DNA of 64,000 nucleotides, taken from assembly GCF_003205495.1 (NCBI RefSeq), contig NZ_QJRX01000010.1, positions 1 through 64,000 of the forward strand. The letters run 5' to 3'. The first letter of the stretch is position 1. Each line of letters begins with the position of its first letter. A program made the translations under genes and the position numbers. This document shows positions 45,284-54,866 of the stretch, one piece after another. The stretch is from Aquipseudomonas alcaligenes (GTDB lineage Bacteria > Pseudomonadota > Gammaproteobacteria > Pseudomonadales > Pseudomonadaceae). The notes beneath the pieces were generated by a model, which did not search any database, had not been told where the DNA came from, and saw nothing but the letters and a program-made list of their open reading frames with translations.

Positions 45284-46737
45284 GCGACATTCTCGGCCGC
45301 GTCAGCGGCCACCTGCTGACCCCCGGCAACCTCTCCATCGAGCAGCTGCCGGCGATCCTCGGCGAACTGGCCGGCCCCGGCATCGATGCCGCCGACCTGT
45401 ACTTCCAGAGCCAGGTCTCCGAGTCCTGGGTGCTGGAGGACGGCATCGTCAAGGAGGGCAGCTTCAACCTCGACCAGGGTGTCGGCGTGCGTGCCCAGTC
45501 CGGCGAGAAGACCGGCTTCGCCTACAGCAACGCCATCCATGCCGAGGCCCTGAGCCAGGCGGCGCGTGCCGCCCGTTCGATTGCCCGCAGTGGCCAGCAG
45601 GGCCGCGTGCAGGCCTTCGCCAGCCCGCAGGTGGTCGCCCTGTATGGGCAGGACAACCCGCTGGAGGTGCTGCAGCGCGCCGAGAAGGTCGAGCTGCTCA
45701 AGCGCATCGACGTCGCCACCCGTGCCCTCGACCCGCGCATCAAGCAGGTCACGGTGAGCCTGGCCGGGGTCTGGGACCAGGTGCTGGTGGCCGCCAGCGA
45801 CGGCAGCCTGGGCGCCGACATCCGCCCGCTGGTGCGCTTCAACGTCAGTGTCATCGTCGAGCACAACGGTCGTCGCGAGCGTGGCGGCCATGGCGGTGGC
45901 GGACGCTGCGACTACCGTTACTTCCTCGAACGCGATGGCAGCGGCGACGAGCGCGCCCTGGGCTACGCCCGCGAGGCGCTGCGCCAGGCGCTGGTCAACC
46001 TGGAGGCGATCCCCGCGCCGGCCGGCACCCTGCCGGTGGTGATGGGCGCCGGCTGGTCCGGCGTGCTGCTGCACGAGGCGGTCGGTCATGGCCTGGAGGG
46101 CGACTTCAACCGCAAGGGCAGCTCGGCCTACAGCGGGCGCATCGGCCAGCAGGTGGCGTCGAGCCTGTGCACCATAGTCGACGACGGTACCCTGGCCGGG
46201 CGCCGCGGCTCACTGAGCCTGGACGACGAGGGCACCCGCACCCAGTGCACCACGCTGATCGAGAACGGCGTGCTCAAGGGCTACATGCAGGACAAGCTGA
46301 ACGCGCGCCTGATGGGCGTGGCGCCGACCGGCAACGGCCGCCGCGAATCCTACGCGCACCTGCCGATGCCGCGCATGACCAACACCTACATGCTGGCTGG
46401 CGAGAGCGACCCGGAAGAGATCATCCGCTCGGTGAAGAAGGGCATCTACTGTGCCAACCTCGGCGGCGGCCAGGTCGACATCACCAGCGGCAAGTTCGTG
46501 TTCTCCACCAGCGAGGCCTACCTGATCGAGGACGGCCGCATTACTGCGCCGGTCAAGGGCGCGACCCTGATCGGCAACGGTCCGGAGGCGATGAGCCGGG
46601 TGTCGATGGTCGGCAACGACCTGGCCCTGGACAGCGGTGTCGGTACCTGCGGCAAGGACGGCCAGTCGGTGCCGGTGGGCGTCGGCCAGCCGACCCTGAA
46701 GATCGACGCGATCACCGTCGGCGGTACCGGCGCCTGA
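45280..46737 (+). CDS. tldD: metalloprotease TldD
   Basis: A 485-residue subunit of the TldD/TldE (PmbA) zinc protease that matures microcin B17 in E. coli and degrades small unfolded peptides. The zinc motif HEAVGHGLEGD is at about 265-275. GGAG precedes the ATG at 45280. The partner PmbA is 630 bases downstream, separated by the oppositely oriented yjgA. Confidence 0.95.
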   Translation: MSDILGRVSGHLLTPGNLSIEQLPAILGELAGPGIDAADLYFQSQVSESWVLEDGIVKEGSFNLDQGVGVRAQSGEKTGFAYSNAIHAEALSQAARAARSIARSGQQGRVQAFASPQVVALYGQDNPLEVLQRAEKVELLKRIDVATRALDPRIKQVTVSLAGVWDQVLVAASDGSLGADIRPLVRFNVSVIVEHNGRRERGGHGGGGRCDYRYFLERDGSGDERALGYAREALRQALVNLEAIPAPAGTLPVVMGAGWSGVLLHEAVGHGLEGDFNRKGSSAYSGRIGQQVASSLCTIVDDGTLAGRRGSLSLDDEGTRTQCTTLIENGVLKGYMQDKLNARLMGVAPTGNGRRESYAHLPMPRMTNTYMLAGESDPEEIIRSVKKGIYCANLGGGQVDITSGKFVFSTSEAYLIEDGRITAPVKGATLIGNGPEAMSRVSMVGNDLALDSGVGTCGKDGQSVPVGVGQPTLKIDAITVGGTGA

Positions 46738-46757
46738 GGCGCCGGGCAGCGGAAGCG

Positions 46758-47279
46758 TTAACGCAGGCCGCGCTGGACCTCGTCCAGGTCGCGGATGTAT
46801 TTGAAGACTTTGCGCGCGGCGGCAGGCGGCTTGTTGTGGGCCGCTTCATGCTGGGCATGGCGGATCAGGCTGCGCAGGTGCTGGCGGTCGGTCTCGGGAT
46901 AGTCGGCGACGAAGCTCTCCAGGGTGCTGTCGTCACCGGCGATCAGGCGGTCGCGCCAGCGCTCGAGGGCGTGGAAGCGCTCGTTGTACTCACGGGTGGA
47001 GCTGTCGACCTGGTCGATCAGCGCGGTGATCGCCTCGATGTCCTGGTCGCGCATGAGCTTGCCGATGAACTGGATATGGCGCTTCTTGGCGGCATTGGCC
47101 GTGTGCTTCGGCGCCTCGGCCAGGGCCTTGCGCAGATTGTCGGTCAGCGGCAGCTTGGCGATCAGCTCGGGCTTGAGGGTGGTCAGGCGGGCACCGAGAT
47201 CCTGCAGGGCGTGCAGCTCGCGCTTGATCTGGGTCTTGCTCTTCTCGCCAGAGAAGTCTTCGTCGTAAGAATCAGCCAT
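46758..47279 (-). CDS. darP: dual-action ribosomal maturation protein DarP (YjgA, DUF615)
   Basis: A 173-residue, largely helical protein that helps assembly of the 50S subunit in E. coli. QIKRELHALQDLGARLT and the C-terminal KPPAAARKVFKYIRDLDE are the family blocks. It is transcribed against tldD and pmbA. The ATG at 47279 is used because upstream in-frame starts add non-homologous residues. Confidence 0.9.
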   Translation of the reverse strand: MADSYDEDFSGEKSKTQIKRELHALQDLGARLTTLKPELIAKLPLTDNLRKALAEAPKHTANAAKKRHIQFIGKLMRDQDIEAITALIDQVDSSTREYNERFHALERWRDRLIAGDDSTLESFVADYPETDRQHLRSLIRHAQHEAAHNKPPAAARKVFKYIRDLDEVQRGLR

Positions 47280-47368
47280 GGGGGCGGTCCGGATGGAAAC
47301 GCCGCCATGATAACCAGTCAGGGAGGGCCTGTCCGCAGCGGACCGGCCGCCCGTCGTTGGAGTGCAGC

Positions 47369-48715
47369 ATGAGTTCAGCACAAACAGTGGGTCCGCAGGC
47401 CTTGCCGGCCCTGCAGGAGCAGGTCGAGCAGATCCTCGGCGAGGCGCGCCGCCAGGGCGCCAGCGCCTGCGAGGTGGCGGTGTCGATGGAGCAGGGGCTG
47501 TCCACCACGGTGCGCCAGGGCGAGGTGGAGACGGTCGAGTTCAACCGCGATCAGGGCTTCGGCATCACCCTCTACGTCGGCCAGCGCAAGGGCTCGGCCA
47601 GCACCTCGGCCAGCGGCGAGACGGCGATCCGCGAGACGGTGGCGGCGGCCCTGGCCATCGCCAGGCATGCTTCCGAGGACGACTGCGCCGGCCTCGCCGA
47701 TGCCGCGCTGATGGCCCGCGAGCTGCCCGAGCTGGACCTCTACCACCCCTGGCAGATCGCCCCGGAGCGTGCGCTGGAGCTGGCCCTGGACTGCGAGGCG
47801 GCGGCCTTCGCCAGCGATGCGCGGATCAAGAACGCCGACGGCACCACCCTCAGCACCCACCAGGGCTGCCGGGTCTACGGCAACAGCCACGGCTTCCTCG
47901 GTGGCTACGCCAGCACCCGCCACAGCCTGAGCTGCGTGATGATTGCCGAAGACGGGGGGCAGATGCAGCGCGACTACTGGTACGACGTCAACCGCCAGGG
48001 CGAGCTGCTGGCCGACCCACTGACGATCGGGCGCAAGGCCGCCGAGCGCAGCGTGGCGCGCCTCGGTGCGCGCCCGGTGCCCACTTGCGAGGTGCCGGTA
48101 CTGTTTGCCGCGGAGCTGGCCACTGGCTTGTTCGGACATTTCCTCGCGGCCATTTCCGGCGGCAACCTGTACCGCCATTCCTCGTTCCTCGAAGGGGCGC
48201 TGGGCCAGCGTCTGTTCCCCGAGTGGCTCAGCCTCGACGAGCGCCCGCACATTCCGCGGGCCATGGGCAGCGCGACCTTCGATGGCGACGGCCTGGCCAC
48301 CTACGCCAAACCCTTCGTCGCCGGCGGCGAGCTGGTGTCCTACATCCTCGGCACCTACTCCGGGCGCAAGCTGGGCATGCCCAGCACGGCCAACTCCGGC
48401 GGCGTGCACAACCTGTTCGTCAGCCATGGCTCCGAGGACCAGCAGGCGCTGATCCGCCGCATGGGCCGTGGCCTGCTGGTCACCGAGCTGATGGGGCAGG
48501 GGCTGAACCTGGTCACCGGCGACTACTCGCGCGGTGCCGCCGGTTTCTGGGTGGAGAACGGCGAGATCCAGTTCCCGGTGCAGGAAGTCACCATCGCCGG
48601 CAACCTGCGCGACATGTTCCGCCAGATCGTGGCTGTGGGGAGCGACCTGGAGCTGCGTGGCAACGTCCGCACCGGCTCGGTGCTGATCGAGCGCATGACG
48701 GTGGCCGGTAGCTGA
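47369..48715 (+). CDS. pmbA: metalloprotease PmbA (TldE)
   Basis: A 448-residue partner of TldD. It lacks the HExxxH site, as is normal for TldE subunits. Recognisable blocks are VEFNRDQGFGITLYVGQRKGSAS and FAAELATGLFGHFLAAISGGN, with SGGVHNLFV near the end. GGAG lies 7 bases before the ATG at 47369. A strong bidirectional terminator follows. Confidence 0.95.
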   Translation: MSSAQTVGPQALPALQEQVEQILGEARRQGASACEVAVSMEQGLSTTVRQGEVETVEFNRDQGFGITLYVGQRKGSASTSASGETAIRETVAAALAIARHASEDDCAGLADAALMARELPELDLYHPWQIAPERALELALDCEAAAFASDARIKNADGTTLSTHQGCRVYGNSHGFLGGYASTRHSLSCVMIAEDGGQMQRDYWYDVNRQGELLADPLTIGRKAAERSVARLGARPVPTCEVPVLFAAELATGLFGHFLAAISGGNLYRHSSFLEGALGQRLFPEWLSLDERPHIPRAMGSATFDGDGLATYAKPFVAGGELVSYILGTYSGRKLGMPSTANSGGVHNLFVSHGSEDQQALIRRMGRGLLVTELMGQGLNLVTGDYSRGAAGFWVENGEIQFPVQEVTIAGNLRDMFRQIVAVGSDLELRGNVRTGSVLIERMTVAGS

Positions 48716-48730
48716 ATCTAGTTAGTAAAC

Positions 48731-48756
48731 AAAAAGGGGCCTGCGGGCCCCTTTTT
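48731..48756. terminator. bidirectional intrinsic terminator
   Basis: AAAAAGGGGCC / GGCCCCTTTTT, a perfect 11-bp stem with a 4-base loop, between the convergent pmbA and ptsO genes. Confidence 0.93.
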
Positions 48757-48769
48757 CATGCGCCGGCGA

Positions 48770-49042
48770 TTACTCGCCTTCGTCGAACCTGTTGTTGATC
48801 AGTTCGATCAGCGCCTCCAGCGCTTCCTCCTGTCGCTCGCCCTCGCTGGCCAGGTGCAGGTTGGTGCCCTTGCCGGCGGCCAGCATCATTACCGCCATGA
48901 TGCTCTTGCCGTCCACCAGGCTGTCCGGCGAACGACCGACGCGCACCTGGCAGGGGAAGCCGCTGGCCACGCCGACGAACTTGGCGGCCGCGCGCGCATG
49001 CAGGCCGAGCTTGTTGATGATGGTGATCTCGCGGGTGGGCAT
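48770..49042 (-). CDS. ptsO: HPr-like phosphocarrier NPr
   Basis: A 90-residue phosphocarrier of the nitrogen-PTS chain (PtsP to PtsO to PtsN). The active-site block NKLGLHARAAAKF contains His15, the phosphorylated residue; the regulatory Ser region is PDSLVDGKSIMAVM. It is the last gene of the rpoN cluster, 8 bases after rapZ. Confidence 0.95.
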   Translation of the reverse strand: MPTREITIINKLGLHARAAAKFVGVASGFPCQVRVGRSPDSLVDGKSIMAVMMLAAGKGTNLHLASEGERQEEALEALIELINNRFDEGE

Positions 49043-49050
49043 TGCGGTCC

Positions 49051-49908
49051 TTAGCCGAGGTCGCGGTGGCGGACCTGGACGTTTTTCAGCGTGGGTTTCA
49101 GGGCCTGGCCCAGGCGGTTGGCCAGGTACACCGAGCGGTGGTGGCCGCCGGTGCAGCCGATGGCGATGGTCACGTAGGAGCGGTTGCTGGCGGCGAAGCG
49201 CGGCAGCCACTTGTTCAGGTAGGCCTGGATATCCTGGTACATCTCCTCCACGTCCGGCTGCGCGGCCAGGTATTCGGCCACCGGCGCATCCAGGCCGGAC
49301 ATCTCGCGCAGGTCCGGCTTCCAGTAGGGGTTGGGCAGGCAGCGCACGTCGAACACCAGGTCGGCATCCACCGGCATGCCGCGCTTGAAACCGAAGGACT
49401 CGACCAGGAAGGCGGTACCCGGTTCCGGCTGGTTGAGCAGGCGCAGCTTGAGGGTGTCGCGCAGCTGGTAGAGGTTGAGATGGGTGGTGTCGATCTTCAG
49501 GTCGGCCAGGTCGACGATCGGTGCCAGCAGCGTGGCCTCGTCGCGGATGGCCTCGGCCAGGGCGCGGCTCTCATTGGTCAGTGGGTGACGCCGGCGGGTC
49601 TCGGAGAAGCGCTTGAGCAGGGTCTCCTCGTCGGCGTCGAGGTACAGCACGTCGCACTGGATATGCCGGGCCCGTACTTCGCTCAGCAGCTCGGGAAAGC
49701 GCTGCAGCTGGCTGGGCAGGTTGCGCGCGTCCACCGACACGGCCACCTGCGGATGCAGCAGCTCGGTCTGCAGCAGGGCGCGCTCGGCCAGGTCCGGCAG
49801 CAGGCTGGCCGGCAGGTTGTCGATGCAGTAGAAGCCGTTGTCTTCCAGCACGTCGAGGGCAGTGCTCTTGCCCGAGCCGGAACGACCGCTGACGATGATC
49901 AGGCGCAT
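49051..49908 (-). CDS. rapZ: RNase adapter protein RapZ
   Basis: A 285-residue P-loop protein with Walker A GRSGSGKST (about 8-16) and the C-terminal RNA/GlcN6P-sensing domain (IGCTGGHHRSVYL). In E. coli it guides RNase E to the GlmZ sRNA; in Pseudomonas the role is less clear. It sits in the conserved ptsN-rapZ-ptsO order. Confidence 0.95.
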   Translation of the reverse strand: MRLIIVSGRSGSGKSTALDVLEDNGFYCIDNLPASLLPDLAERALLQTELLHPQVAVSVDARNLPSQLQRFPELLSEVRARHIQCDVLYLDADEETLLKRFSETRRRHPLTNESRALAEAIRDEATLLAPIVDLADLKIDTTHLNLYQLRDTLKLRLLNQPEPGTAFLVESFGFKRGMPVDADLVFDVRCLPNPYWKPDLREMSGLDAPVAEYLAAQPDVEEMYQDIQAYLNKWLPRFAASNRSYVTIAIGCTGGHHRSVYLANRLGQALKPTLKNVQVRHRDLG

Positions 49909-49924
49909 GGCTCAGTCCTCGGTG

Positions 49925-50389
49925 CTAGCGGCCGTTCTGTACGTCGACCACGACCTGATACAGCTCCTCGCTGCTCTGCGCCCGGCGCAGGCGCTCGCGC
50001 ACTTCCGTGCGGTCGAGCATGCTGGCGATCTGGCGCAGCAGCTCCAGATGCTCGTCGGTGGCCGCTTCCGGCACCAGCAGGACGAACAGCAGGTCGACCG
50101 GGGCGCCGTCGATGGCGTCGAAGTCCACCGCCGCATCCAGGTGCAGCACGGCACTGATCGGTGCGCTGCAACCGGGCAGGCGGCAGTGCGGAATGGCGAT
50201 GCCGTTGCCGAAGCCGGTGGAGCCGAGCTTCTCGCGGGCGATCAGGTTTTCGAAGATGTCCTGGCCGTCCAGATCGGGGAGATCACGGGCCACCAGGTTG
50301 GCAATCTGTTCGAGTACGCGTTTCTTGCTGCCTCCCGGCACGTTCACCAGGGAACGGCCGGAAGTCAGGATGGTTTCGAGTCGGATCAT
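49925..50389 (-). CDS. ptsN: nitrogen-PTS EIIA protein PtsN
   Basis: A 154-residue EIIA(Ntr) protein, phosphorylated by PtsO at His68 (GNGIAIPHCRL). It regulates potassium, nitrogen and carbon metabolism through protein contacts. It follows hpf after 13 bases in the rpoN cluster. Confidence 0.95.
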   Translation of the reverse strand: MIRLETILTSGRSLVNVPGGSKKRVLEQIANLVARDLPDLDGQDIFENLIAREKLGSTGFGNGIAIPHCRLPGCSAPISAVLHLDAAVDFDAIDGAPVDLLFVLLVPEAATDEHLELLRQIASMLDRTEVRERLRRAQSSEELYQVVVDVQNGR

Positions 50390-50402
50390 GAGGGAGGGTA
50401 TG

Positions 50403-50711
50403 TCAGCGAGCCGTGGCGCCTTGCAGGCGGCCCAGCTGCTTTTCCTTGTGTTTGATCAGTTGGCGGTCGAGTTTGTCGGCCAGCAGGTCGATGGCGGCAT
50501 ACATGTCTTCGTGTTCGGCGTTGGCGACCACCTCGCCGCCGGCGATGTGCAGGGTCGCTTCGATCTTCTGCTTGAGCTTCTCGACCTCCATGGTCACCTG
50601 CACATTGGTGATCTTGTCGAAATGGCGCTCCAGTCGGCTGAGCTTCTCACCGACATAGTCGCGCAGGGCGTCGGTCACATCCAGTTGATGTCCACTGATG
50701 TTGACTTGCAT
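50403..50711 (-). CDS. hpf: ribosome hibernation promoting factor (short HPF)
   Basis: A 102-residue protein of the HPF/YfiA family that helps form 100S ribosomes in stationary phase. It opens MQVNISGHQLDVTDALRDYVGEKLSRLERHFD, the family signature. Length fits the short type without a dimerisation domain. It follows rpoN after a 157-base gap, which may carry its own promoter. Confidence 0.95.
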   Translation of the reverse strand: MQVNISGHQLDVTDALRDYVGEKLSRLERHFDKITNVQVTMEVEKLKQKIEATLHIAGGEVVANAEHEDMYAAIDLLADKLDRQLIKHKEKQLGRLQGATAR

Positions 50712-50868
50712 ACCGCTTCTCCTTGTTGCCTGGTGTAAGAGACAGGCTATCGGGCCTGCCGCCGTAACACGTTGGCTGGGAGGGCTGGTGCACTGCGGGC
50801 CGTGGTTCCCCCGTGCAGGGTATCCGGCGCTCGGTACGGTGGTGCAGAAGCCTTCCGCTCAGGGCCGC

Positions 50869-52371
50869 TTACATCAGTCGCTTGCGTTCGCTGGACGGCG
50901 CGATGCCGAGGGACTCGCGGTACTTGGCGACGGTGCGGCGGGCTACCTGAATGCCCTGTGCTTCCAGTAAACCAGCGATCTTGCTGTCGCTCAACGGCTT
51001 TTTCGCGTTTTCCGCGGCCACCAGTTTCTTGATGATGGCGCGGATCGCGGTGGACGAGCATTCGCCGCCCTCGGAGGTGCTGACGTGGCTGGAGAAGAAG
51101 TATTTCAACTCGTAGATGCCGCGCGGGGTGTGCATGAATTTCTGCGTGGTGACCCGCGAGATGGTCGACTCGTGCATGCCCACCGCCTCGGCGATGTCGT
51201 GCAGGACCAGCGGCTTCATGGCCTCGTCGCCGTATTCGAGGAAGCCGCGCTGGTGCTCGACGATCTGCGTCGCCACCTTCATCAGCGTCTCGTTGCGGCT
51301 TTGCAGGCTCTTGATGAACCAGCGCGCCTCCTGCAGCTGGTTGCGCATGAAGGTGTTGTCGGCGCTGGAGTCGGCGCGCTTGACGAAGCCGGCATACTGC
51401 GGGTTGACGCGCAGGCGCGGCACCGCCTCCTGGTTCAGCTCCACCAGCCAGCGCTCGTTGTGCTTGCGCACGATGACGTCGGGCACCACGTACTCGGGCT
51501 CGCTGGCCTCGATCTGCGAGCCGGGGCGCGGGTTGAGGCTCTGGATCAGCTCGATGACCTGGCGCAGTTCGTCCTCTTTCAGCTTCATGCGGCGCATCAG
51601 CTGGCTGTAATCGCGGCCGCCGAGCACGTCCAGATGCTCGCTGGCCAGGCGCTGCGCCTCGGCCAGCCAGGGCGTGCCGGCGGGTAGCTGGCGCAGTTGC
51701 AGGAGCAGGCATTCGCGCAGGTCACGGGCGCCGACGCCGGCGGGCTCGAAGTGCTGGATGCGGTGCAGCACGGCCTCGACTTCGTCGGCCTCGATGTCCA
51801 GTTGCGGGTCGAAGGACTCGACGATTTCGTCGATGGATTCCTCCAGATAGCCCTGGTCGTTGATGCAGTCGATGATGGTGACGCCGATCAGCTTGTCGGT
51901 GTCGGACATCGGTACCAGGTTGAGCTGCCACAGCAGGTGGCTCTGCAGGCTCTCGCCGGCCGAGGTGCGGGTGGTGAAGTCCCACTCGTCGTCATCGCTG
52001 GAGGGCAGGCTGCTGGCGCTGGTCTGGTAGACGTCTTCCCAGGCGGTGTCGACCGGCAGCTCGCTGGGGATGCGGTCGTGCCACTCGCCGTCCTCGCCGC
52101 CCTCGGTGTTGTTCACCGCGACTGTGTTGTCCTGGAAGCTGGAGCTGTCCTGCTGCGCCTGGGTGTTCTGCTCGACGCCATCGGCCATGGGGTCGGAGTT
52201 GTCGAAATCCTCGCCGTCTTCCTGGCGCTCCAGCATGGGGTTGGATTCCAGGGCTTCCTGGATTTCCTGCTGCAGGTCCAGGGTGGAGAGCTGGAGGAGT
52301 CGGATGGCCTGTTGCAGCTGCGGAGTCATCGTCAGCTGCTGGCCCATCTTGAGGACTAGCGACGGTTTCAT
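50869..52371 (-). CDS. rpoN: RNA polymerase sigma-54 factor
   Basis: A 500-residue sigma-54. Region I is glutamine-rich (QQLTMTPQLQQAIRLLQLS, about 12-30); region II is acidic (about 50-115); the core-binding and HTH parts follow (GMHESTISRV), and the RpoN box (ARRTVAKYRE, about 475-484) recognises the -24 element. It controls nitrogen, motility and many other genes. It is next to lptB, separated by 140 bases. Confidence 0.98.
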   Translation of the reverse strand: MKPSLVLKMGQQLTMTPQLQQAIRLLQLSTLDLQQEIQEALESNPMLERQEDGEDFDNSDPMADGVEQNTQAQQDSSSFQDNTVAVNNTEGGEDGEWHDRIPSELPVDTAWEDVYQTSASSLPSSDDDEWDFTTRTSAGESLQSHLLWQLNLVPMSDTDKLIGVTIIDCINDQGYLEESIDEIVESFDPQLDIEADEVEAVLHRIQHFEPAGVGARDLRECLLLQLRQLPAGTPWLAEAQRLASEHLDVLGGRDYSQLMRRMKLKEDELRQVIELIQSLNPRPGSQIEASEPEYVVPDVIVRKHNERWLVELNQEAVPRLRVNPQYAGFVKRADSSADNTFMRNQLQEARWFIKSLQSRNETLMKVATQIVEHQRGFLEYGDEAMKPLVLHDIAEAVGMHESTISRVTTQKFMHTPRGIYELKYFFSSHVSTSEGGECSSTAIRAIIKKLVAAENAKKPLSDSKIAGLLEAQGIQVARRTVAKYRESLGIAPSSERKRLM

Positions 52372-52511
52372 GGTGTGGGGCTGGGTACCTTGTTCACTTG
52401 CCGGCGCGCGGCGCCATCCACTGCAGGGCGGTGGGCCGCCCTAGGAAGCAAATTATATGCCTGACCTTGAATGATTCTAGCCCTTTGTGCAAGCCCCGCA
52501 CTCGGTCGCGC

Positions 52512-53236
<725 letters not shown>

Positions 53237-53237
<1 letters not shown>

Positions 53238-53779
53238 TACTGTTGCCCCTGCTCGCCGTTCTTCTTGCGTGGTTGCAGGATCATGTCGATGCGCGGGCGC
53301 GGCACCGAGACGTTGCTGCCCGTGGCGCGGCCGGCGTTGACGATCTGGCGCTGGGTGTCATAGACGATCTTCTCGCCTTCGAAGACGTTGCCCTGCTGGA
53401 TCACCTTGGCCTGGTCGATCAGCACGATGCGCTCGTTGGTCGCGTAGTACTGGATGGTCAGGCCGTAGGCCTTGACGATTTCCTTGTCCTCGGCGGGCTT
53501 CTGCTCGTAGTAGGCGGGTTTGCCCACCGAGGTGAAGACTTCGATCTCGCCGTTGGCATCCTGGGTGATGGTCACGGTGTCGCCGGTGATCTTCAGGGTG
53601 CCCTGGGTGATCACCACGCCGCCGCGGTACACCGCCACGCCTTGTTTGTCGTCCAGTTCTGCACTGTCCGCCTGTACCCGGATCGGTTGCTCGCGGTCAC
53701 TGGGCAGGGCCCAGGCGCTGGCGCTTCCGAGCGCGGCGCCCAGGCTGAGCAGTAGGGGGAGGGTTTTAACGAACCTCAT
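53237..53779 (-). CDS. lptA: LPS transport periplasmic protein LptA
   Basis: A 180-residue periplasmic bridge protein. It has a signal peptide (about 1-24, ending AWA), then the LptA/OstA beta-jellyroll with the pattern QPIRVQADSAELDDKQGVAVYRGGVVITQG. It carries LPS from LptC to LptD. Its start overlaps the end of lptC by 14 bases. Confidence 0.95.
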
Positions 53780-54332
53780 GCTGGCCTCTTACGTTGGACA
53801 GCAAGTTGATCCTGCCGTCGTTCATGTACGCTTTCATTCCCTGTGCCGTGGTCACCCCATTGGCGGCCTCGATTCTAACGGCTTGCTGGGTCTGCGCATA
53901 TTCCTCGTCGGGGAATACGGTGACCCGGCTGCTGGTAATCACGGTGGGGCGGTTCTTGGCGTCGGTGCGGGCGATGCGCACGTTGTCGATCAGTTCGACC
54001 TGCTTGCCCTCGGGGGCGACCTCGCCCTTGTCGCTGCGCACGTGCCAGGGGTAGTCGGTGCCGCGGTACAGCTGCAGGTCGGGCTTGTCCACTAGGGTGA
54101 CGTCGCTGGCCTTGATGTGCTCGAGCTTGGCGGCGGTCATCTCGTAGTGCAGTTTGCCGTCATCCTGGAACTGCTGGGTGCTGGCGCCTATCACGTAGAA
54201 GTCGATGGCGCTGTCGGTCTCCGCTGTCCGGCGTTCCATGAAGCTTTCCGGGCGGATATTCCAGTAGCCGAGTGCGCCGATCAGGGCGACGGCCAGCAGG
54301 CCGATCAGGTAGTTGCGCAGTTTGCCGTTCAT
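53766..54332 (-). CDS. lptC: LPS export protein LptC
   Basis: A 188-residue inner-membrane protein with one N-terminal transmembrane helix (about 7-24, NYLIGLLAVALIGALGYW) and a periplasmic jellyroll domain. It receives LPS from LptBFG and passes it to LptA. Nine bases separate it from kdsC. Confidence 0.93.
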   Translation of the reverse strand: MNGKLRNYLIGLLAVALIGALGYWNIRPESFMERRTAETDSAIDFYVIGASTQQFQDDGKLHYEMTAAKLEHIKASDVTLVDKPDLQLYRGTDYPWHVRSDKGEVAPEGKQVELIDNVRIARTDAKNRPTVITSSRVTVFPDEEYAQTQQAVRIEAANGVTTAQGMKAYMNDGRINLLSNVRGQHEVR

Positions 54333-54341
54333 GGAAAGGTC

Positions 54342-54866
54342 CTAGAGGTAGGCGGCCTGGGCGGCTTCCAGCGTGCCCTGGGCCTGCATGATCAGCTCGC
54401 AGAACTCGCGTGCGGCGCCTTCGCCGCCACGGGCGCGGGTCACGCCGTGGGCGTGCTGGCGGACGAAGCCATCGGCGCTGGCCACGGCCATGCCCAGGCC
54501 GACACGGCGAATCACCGGCAGGTCGGGCAGGTCGTCGCCGAGGTAGGCGACCTGGTCGTAGGTGAGGCCCAGTTCGCCGAGCAGTTCGTCCAGAACGACA
54601 AGCTTGTCCTCGCGGCCCTGGTACAGGTGCTGGATGCCGAGGTTCTGTGCGCGGCGCTCGACCACCGGGGTCTTGCGCCCGCTGATGATGGCGGTGCGCA
54701 CCCCGGAGTTGATCAGCATCTTGATGCCGTGGCCGTCCAGGGTGTTGAAGGTCTTGAATTCACTGCCGTCCGTGAGGAAGTACAGGCGGCCGTCGGTGAG
54801 TACGCCGTCGACGTCGAAGATGGCCAGCTTGATGGCCTTGGCGCGTTGCAGCAGGTCGGTGGTCAT
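54342..54866 (-). CDS. kdsC: KDO-8-phosphate phosphatase KdsC
   Basis: A 174-residue HAD-fold phosphatase that makes Kdo from Kdo-8-phosphate. The catalytic motif is FDVDGVLTDG (about 18-27), with ISGRKTPVV and the Mg-binding YLGDDLPDLPV near the end. It begins directly after the kdsD stop (no gap). Confidence 0.96.
   Translation of the reverse strand: MTTDLLQRAKAIKLAIFDVDGVLTDGRLYFLTDGSEFKTFNTLDGHGIKMLINSGVRTAIISGRKTPVVERRAQNLGIQHLYQGREDKLVVLDELLGELGLTYDQVAYLGDDLPDLPVIRRVGLGMAVASADGFVRQHAHGVTRARGGEGAAREFCELIMQAQGTLEAAQAAYL

Noticed and set aside
50752..50868. Extra gene between hpf and rpoN
   Set aside because: The 157-base gap holds no frame with a plausible start and ribosome site that is not a shadow of rpoN.
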